From Chalciporus piperatus (lineage: Eukaryota; Basidiomycota; Agaricomycetes; Boletales; Boletaceae): a stretch of 64,000 nucleotides of DNA. Below are positions 59,801 through 64,000 of the stretch, piece after piece (the first letter of the stretch is position 1; each line of letters starts with the position of its first letter). Location of the stretch: NCBI GenBank assembly GCA_038093975.1, contig JBBPTG010000001.1, forward strand, positions 62,001 to 126,000. The letters are read 5' to 3'. The position numbers were made by a program, and so were the translations under genes. The notes beneath the pieces were generated by a model that was not told the DNA's origin, did no database searches, and saw nothing but the letters and a program-made list of their open reading frames with translations.

Positions 59801-60647
59801 CGACCTCCAATGCTCCCGTATGGACGAATGCTACTCCAGCACCCACAGCCAAGAAGACAATGAAGGAGATCCAGGAGGAGGAAGAGCGGAGGAAGAAGCT
59901 GGCTGTCAAGGAGAGCATGGCATCTGCAGCTACGCGTCGGGCGTACGCAGAGACCACCGTTAAGGTCTATGGTGTACTATCTACTGATAACTATGTTGCT
60001 GATGCCCCGTTCGTAGGTTATTCCTGGTGCACCGGCTCCGGGCATCGCATGGACGACTGTCGGTTCCAACGGCAAAACAACCGCCGCCGCCGGCCGACCG
60101 GCGGTAACAACCGCCCCTTCAATTAACCCTACACCCCAGGCTGTTGCCCCGCGTCCCAATGGTGCTGCAGCCCGTCCTGCGACTACCGCTGCGAAAGTCG
60201 TGGTTCCACGTGTTGAAGATTTCCCCGTGACCCCTTCCCAAGACTTCCTCAAGTGGCTGAGCGAGTCCCTTAAAGGACTGAATAGCACTGTCAACTGTGA
60301 GCGCGATCACTTTTCTCTGTATCTTAAGGTCTCTCAACATGTTTACAGTGGAGGAAATAACGTCGATGTTGCTTTCTTTCCCTCTCGACCCTGATCAGTC
60401 AACCGCCGAGATAATCTCTGATCTCATCTATGCAAACAGTACGACCCTCGATGGGAGGCGTTTTGCATCAGAGTACGTCAGCAAGCGAAAGGTTGATGCT
60501 GCATCCCGCCGTGGAACGGCAGGTGCTTCGAACTCGAATGGTAAACCAGTGTCCATTGCCGACGTCGTGAAGACGCAGCCGAAGCCTGTGCAACAGGAAT
60601 GGGCATTCAAGGTCGTCAACAAGAAGAAGAAGGGCGGGAGAACGTAA
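56805..60647 (+). CDS. GYF-domain protein (Smy2/GIGYF-like)
   Basis: Six exons (56805-57149, 57208-57373, 57427-57972, 58031-59964, 60017-60296, 60349-60647) give 1189 aa. Near the N-terminus are YTKEEMLRIYKEGG and LEVERWEGIVRD. The GYF domain is at about 345-395: SIEWSYLDPQGHVQGPFRAD, LMQKWFDEGYFTPDLLMKR. It binds proline-rich PPGF/PPGL-type peptides. The middle 700 residues are disordered (Ser, Pro, Gln, Gly). A coiled coil with MSLREIQEAEAKKVEARKAA and a second KKTMKEIQEEEERRKK follows, then the C-terminal helical module FLKWLSESLKGLNSTVNLEEITSMLL. Relatives link mRNA decay, translation repression and COPII traffic. The intron at 59965-60016 is needed to keep the frame into VIPGAPAPG; reading through gives a false longer frame. 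Confidence 0.93.
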
Positions 60648-60949
60648 ATGTCATTGTCACATATAAGTTGTTGGGGAGCGGTTACTTGGATAGCAGACCA
60701 TATCTTTTTCCGACCACGTTGGTTTGGGACTATGTTGGAAACGACTTTTGCCGATTTATGAGTACCACCATGTAGTCAGGCTGCCCAGAGACCAAGTATT
60801 TGTAACGAGACGTCTGATACTGGTGGGGTCGTCAGACCCTAAATACCTTAATACTAAAATACATCTGATAATTTCTACAAGATACAAAGTGCTCCGTGTA
60901 CGTCTATCTGGATAATATGTTTAAGCCCTTGATCAGAGACCCGTGATGG

Positions 60950-62466
60950 TCATGAGGACGAGGTATCTTGGTAGATCTTGACGCTCGCTACTTCCCAGTC
61001 TGTCAAGGCATTCCCTCAGCAAAGGAGCACAATTGAGAGCATAGGTTACTTACAGGCTTGGCTGAACGATGCCCCACTCGCTTTGACAAAATCGGCGCAG
61101 GTCGCAAATCCAGTTTGCTGTTGACAGCTGACCGATTGTCCGGGTACACCAGTGCCTCCCCAGACGCCTTCTGCCCAATCACCGCTATGTGACATCCATC
61201 GTCAGCAAATCAATCCTTCGCCTCGAATTGTACAAAATGCTTACCAAAGTGTCGTGTCGAATATCGCACTGTGGTCATTAAACATGTTGGCAATATTACA
61301 AGCGTTCGAGTTTGCCCAAAATGCTGTGGGGGTGGGCCACGTCTGCGGCTGGGGTTGACCGGCTGTGAGGTCTGCCGGTATTGATCCTCTCTGAAAGAAC
61401 CACACTTTGATTCCGACACTGTTCTCCCAGTACACTATTGTCCATGAGCATCCCATACTAGACACATGGCGTCGGACACCACTCACTGGCATATACACCA
61501 CCCCCAACAGAGTTGAAGCCGCTCCCAAAGCTAGTGGAGCTAGGAGAACGTACGCCACATCCCTGATTGTTCGACTGTGCGGCGGAGCAATCAGTCCCAC
61601 CTACGATGGCGCCCGCAATGCCAAGGACACTCGAGTTGGAGCTGGTGATGCTACAGCCGACACCTGTGTGAATCGTAGCTTGATTGTTCGTATAGTTATT
61701 GACACCTTCGATGATATCGATCTCGCCGGTGTTTGGCCAGGTGGGGCCATTCGTCCAGAACGCTGGGATGGCATCGAGGGTTAGACCAAACGCTAAATTA
61801 AAAGAAGCGATACCTACCAGGCCATGTCCCACACCCGGTGGGCATATGTACGGCATCCATGATCACCAGCCCCTGTGTGAACGTCGTATCCGTGGTAATC
61901 CGGACGCTCATTCTAGTGTTCTGGACTGTAGGCGTCGTCTCCACCCTCATCACTGCATTGCCTGCACTATTGATCTCAACAAGACCAGCATTGTTTGCTG
62001 TGGTTTGATCCACATATTGAACGTTTCCATTCGTTGGATCGGAACCAGTGAAAAAGGACCAGCCATTGAAGAAGTTGGAGCCAGAATATGTGGCGATTGG
62101 TTTCCAGGGCGAAGGTGGCACTGAGGAAGAAGTGCTAGCGGGGTGAGCACCTGTTGTCGTTGACGTGCTAGCGGGGTGTGCACTGGTTGCCGTTGACGTG
62201 CCGTTGGTAGAGTTCCCTGTTCCACCAGATACAGTGACCACAGCGCCACCCTTGGATACACAGAACGCATTCTGCGTCGGGGCAGAGCCAGGTTGTGCGA
62301 CGCGAACGCCACCGAAAGCTACACGGAGATCGCGTGCTAAATGGGAGCTATGTTTGATCGCGACTTTATGTGCGTGAGACAGGAGGGAGTTCCGAGCATC
62401 TACGGGTGCTGGGAAGACGAGGAGAGCGGAAGAGAGCGTAAGAGTGAGAAGCGTGGATACGTGCAT
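60950..62466 (-). CDS. Secreted GH16 endo-beta-1,3(4)-glucanase (laminarinase-like)
   Basis: Five exons (61818-62466, 61487-61762, 61245-61434, 61054-61184, 60950-60999) give 431 aa. Residues 1-24 (MHVSTLLTLTLSSALLVFPA) are a signal peptide. A Ser/Thr-rich linker with two near-identical segments, AHPASTST and AHPASTSS, probably is O-glycosylated. The GH16 domain starts near YSGSNFFNGWSFFTG and has the catalytic ExDxxE motif in NTGEIDIIEGVNN, preceded by MPTGCGTWPAFW and followed by GGGVYAMYWENSVGIKVWFF. The last exons encode WAEGVWGGTG and the Cys-containing end. Such enzymes cut beta-1,3/1,6-glucan in fungal walls or plant mixed-linkage glucan. The acceptor at 61435 is chosen because only it restores YAMYWENS. 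Confidence 0.93.
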
Positions 62467-63604
62467 CGTTGCGTGGCGCAAGTCGTGCAAGAGAACAAGG
62501 TCTATGTTGCAAGTGTGGCGGAGTGTGTCCTGGGATATTATCCCCAGGGTCAGAAAAGTCGGAGGAAGGAGTAGAACGAGTGTGTAAAATGCCGGTGAAG
62601 TTGAGAAAGCAAGTACAGGCAAAGACCGCTCAGCGAAAACTGGAAAATGGAAGACACCCTCGGCGCAGCCAAGGACTCTACAAAATAGTGGGAAGAAGCC
62701 GCCCGGGATTCCTGGGATGGAGGTTAGAACACAAGACCGTGGAACAGAAATAACGGAGGGTCGAGGCACTTGGCCTGGGACCGAGGCCAAAATGTGAGGG
62801 AAGAGGATAAGAATGGAATGTTCGGATATTCGCTTCGAGCTAGTGATAGCGAGAAATGAAGAGAGGAACACGACGCACCGAAACTCTTATCAAGGGAGGG
62901 CAGGCAATGCCTTGGAAATGGAAAGCGGCCTACGGTACGACGAAGATGGCTATGCCAGCAGCCAAGGGAGCAGAAGTCTGAACGCCGTGCGGCGATGGAG
63001 AACACGAGGCAGCAGTCAATCGACCGATATGATCGCTGTACCTGCAGACGGTCAAACCAACGTTCCAAACCCTCTAAACAGTGCAAAGTGGGTGAGTGAG
63101 AGCAAAAGACGGGTGGCCAGACATGTTTAATAGTTCCACCGAGTTGCTTAGATCCCTCGAAACAGCCATTAATTGTCGTCGCTTGTGACTATGTGGCCCA
63201 CAGAAATTGCTGGAGAACAATAGTCGGATGAACGGTGCCGGATTTAGACTCCGCCATGCGGACACGTCTCCTCCTCCTCGTGGCCCGCAATTGCAAACTG
63301 GTCATCAACTCATGCACATGTCTATATCACAGATGGGCAAGGCAGTGTCCGATGTATATACTCTGTATATGTTGTTTGTCCAAAGAATGACATATGGGGA
63401 CAAAGGGGGTCATTAATGTCAAAGAATCACCATAAGGGTCATCGAAGAAGGAATGAAGACGACGCTCATGATTATCATCAAGAAAGGTAACCCATCCCGG
63501 GTCAAGAAAAACACCATAGAATAAGACAACAGATGAGAGGAGACCCAGACAAGAAGAGGGGACCAATCGATCAACAATGATTCGTAACCAACGATATTAA
63601 CCAT
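62467..63604. other. Intergenic region upstream of the GH16 gene
   Basis: About 1.1 kb with short open frames only. On the minus strand it holds the GH16 promoter and 5' UTR; its right end is the 3' flank of the last, partial gene. No repeat or RNA gene recognised. Confidence 0.5.
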
Positions 63605-63951
63605 TCAGTGATATGACCCAGAGAACGCTTCCCGCACACTTCTACGAAGCTCCTCGTGTTCTCGTCCACTCGAGCTCCCTATCGACGAGGCTGCCGTATG
63701 AGAGCCGGCTACACTCCGCGGCAGTCCTGCGTCTATGTCTCCATCTACAAACTCGAGGATACGTCGTGCAAGATGCTGGATCTCGCCTTGCCCTTCCGCT
63801 GTTTCTGTATCTGCGTACGATTGCGAAGCAGAGCGATGGGAGTGAGGCGTGCCGATCGAAGAGGTGGGCGTTGGCGTCCGTGACGATGCAAGATGGCGGA
63901 TAGGAGGGTTCAGCAGACCGGAATTCCGTATGTTGCTTATCAGTTGTGGGT
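63605..63951 (-). CDS. Last exon of an unidentified gene (continues beyond the window end)
   Basis: Read on the minus strand, an open frame from a CTCTATAG acceptor (63952) to a TGA (63605-63607) encodes about 115 residues. They include SSRTPTPTSSIGTPHSHR, a helix-like stretch EIQHLARRILEFVDGDIDAG and an end EHEELRRSVREAFSGSYH. Ser-rich and amphipathic content looks like a genuine protein tail. No donor is visible before the window edge, so the upstream exon is outside. I do not recognise the family. Confidence 0.5.
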
Positions 63952-64000
63952 CTATAGAGGGTGGTGGTCACTCGTCCTGCTTAGCGATATGATCATGAGC

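Noticed and set aside
59965..60126. Read-through extension of the main GYF exon to a stop at 60126
   Set aside because: An intron at 59965-60016 with clear signals joins to a frame containing the conserved C-terminal helical module, so the read-through is an artefact.
61818..62871. Longer N-terminus for the GH16 protein, starting well upstream of 62466
   Set aside because: The Met at 62466 begins a good signal peptide; the upstream extension is low-complexity and has no support.

Overview
The window looks like a piece of nuclear chromosome from a basidiomycete fungus, most likely an Agaricomycete. The genes are dense and on both strands. Almost every gene is cut by introns of about 45-60 nt. 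The content is fungal-specific: an Mtc1 homologue, a Cys-3/MetR-type bZIP, CYP-type P450s and a GH16 laminarinase. I modelled exons by hand from donor and acceptor signals, reading frame and family knowledge. Every complete spliced model keeps its frame, which is the main internal check. The genus is not determined; a Ceratobasidiaceae/Rhizoctonia-like fungus is only a guess.

1-13 kb holds the 5' part of a low-complexity conserved fungal protein, then SPF27/BCAS2 (spliceosome NTC) divergent from NDUFS3 (complex I 30 kDa). MTC1 follows, divergent from a 17-exon chromodomain gene. Next are PXMP4, a BTB/POZ protein and a RAS GTPase. 13-18 kb is gene-poor: it has a 54-bp tandem duplication, a doubtful small gene and a Yippee protein. 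18-30 kb carries a membrane-anchored NUDIX protein, NPL4, a sulfur-type bZIP, COX19, a secreted GDPD phosphodiesterase, an FAD monooxygenase and the Rieske protein RIP1. 30-40 kb carries an OSR1/FRAY-like kinase divergent from an SRPK kinase, a P450, and a SprT/GCNA-like protease with two SUMO-interacting-like motifs.

40-50 kb carries an inverted pair of intron-containing tRNA-Lys genes (UUU and CUU), MCM5, tRNA-Thr, eIF3f, a TMEM205-like pseudogene, U2A'/LEA1 divergent from SAC1, and a NAP/SET histone chaperone. 50-64 kb carries a second P450, an SLC33A1-type acetyl-CoA transporter, a GYF-domain protein, a secreted GH16 glucanase and the last exon of an unidentified gene. Most of these are housekeeping genes with no shared pathway, though three are respiratory (NDUFS3, COX19, RIP1) and two belong to mRNA splicing (SPF27, LEA1) plus an SR-protein kinase.

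Three signals stand out. First, exons 10-17 of the chromodomain gene (about 7673-9757) hold only five CpGs in about 2.1 kb, with sharp edges at an exon-intron junction and just past the stop codon; the flanking sequence is CpG-rich. Second, the RAS gene seems to need a 2-nt micro-exon to rebuild its effector region. Third, at least five introns use GC rather than GT donors.
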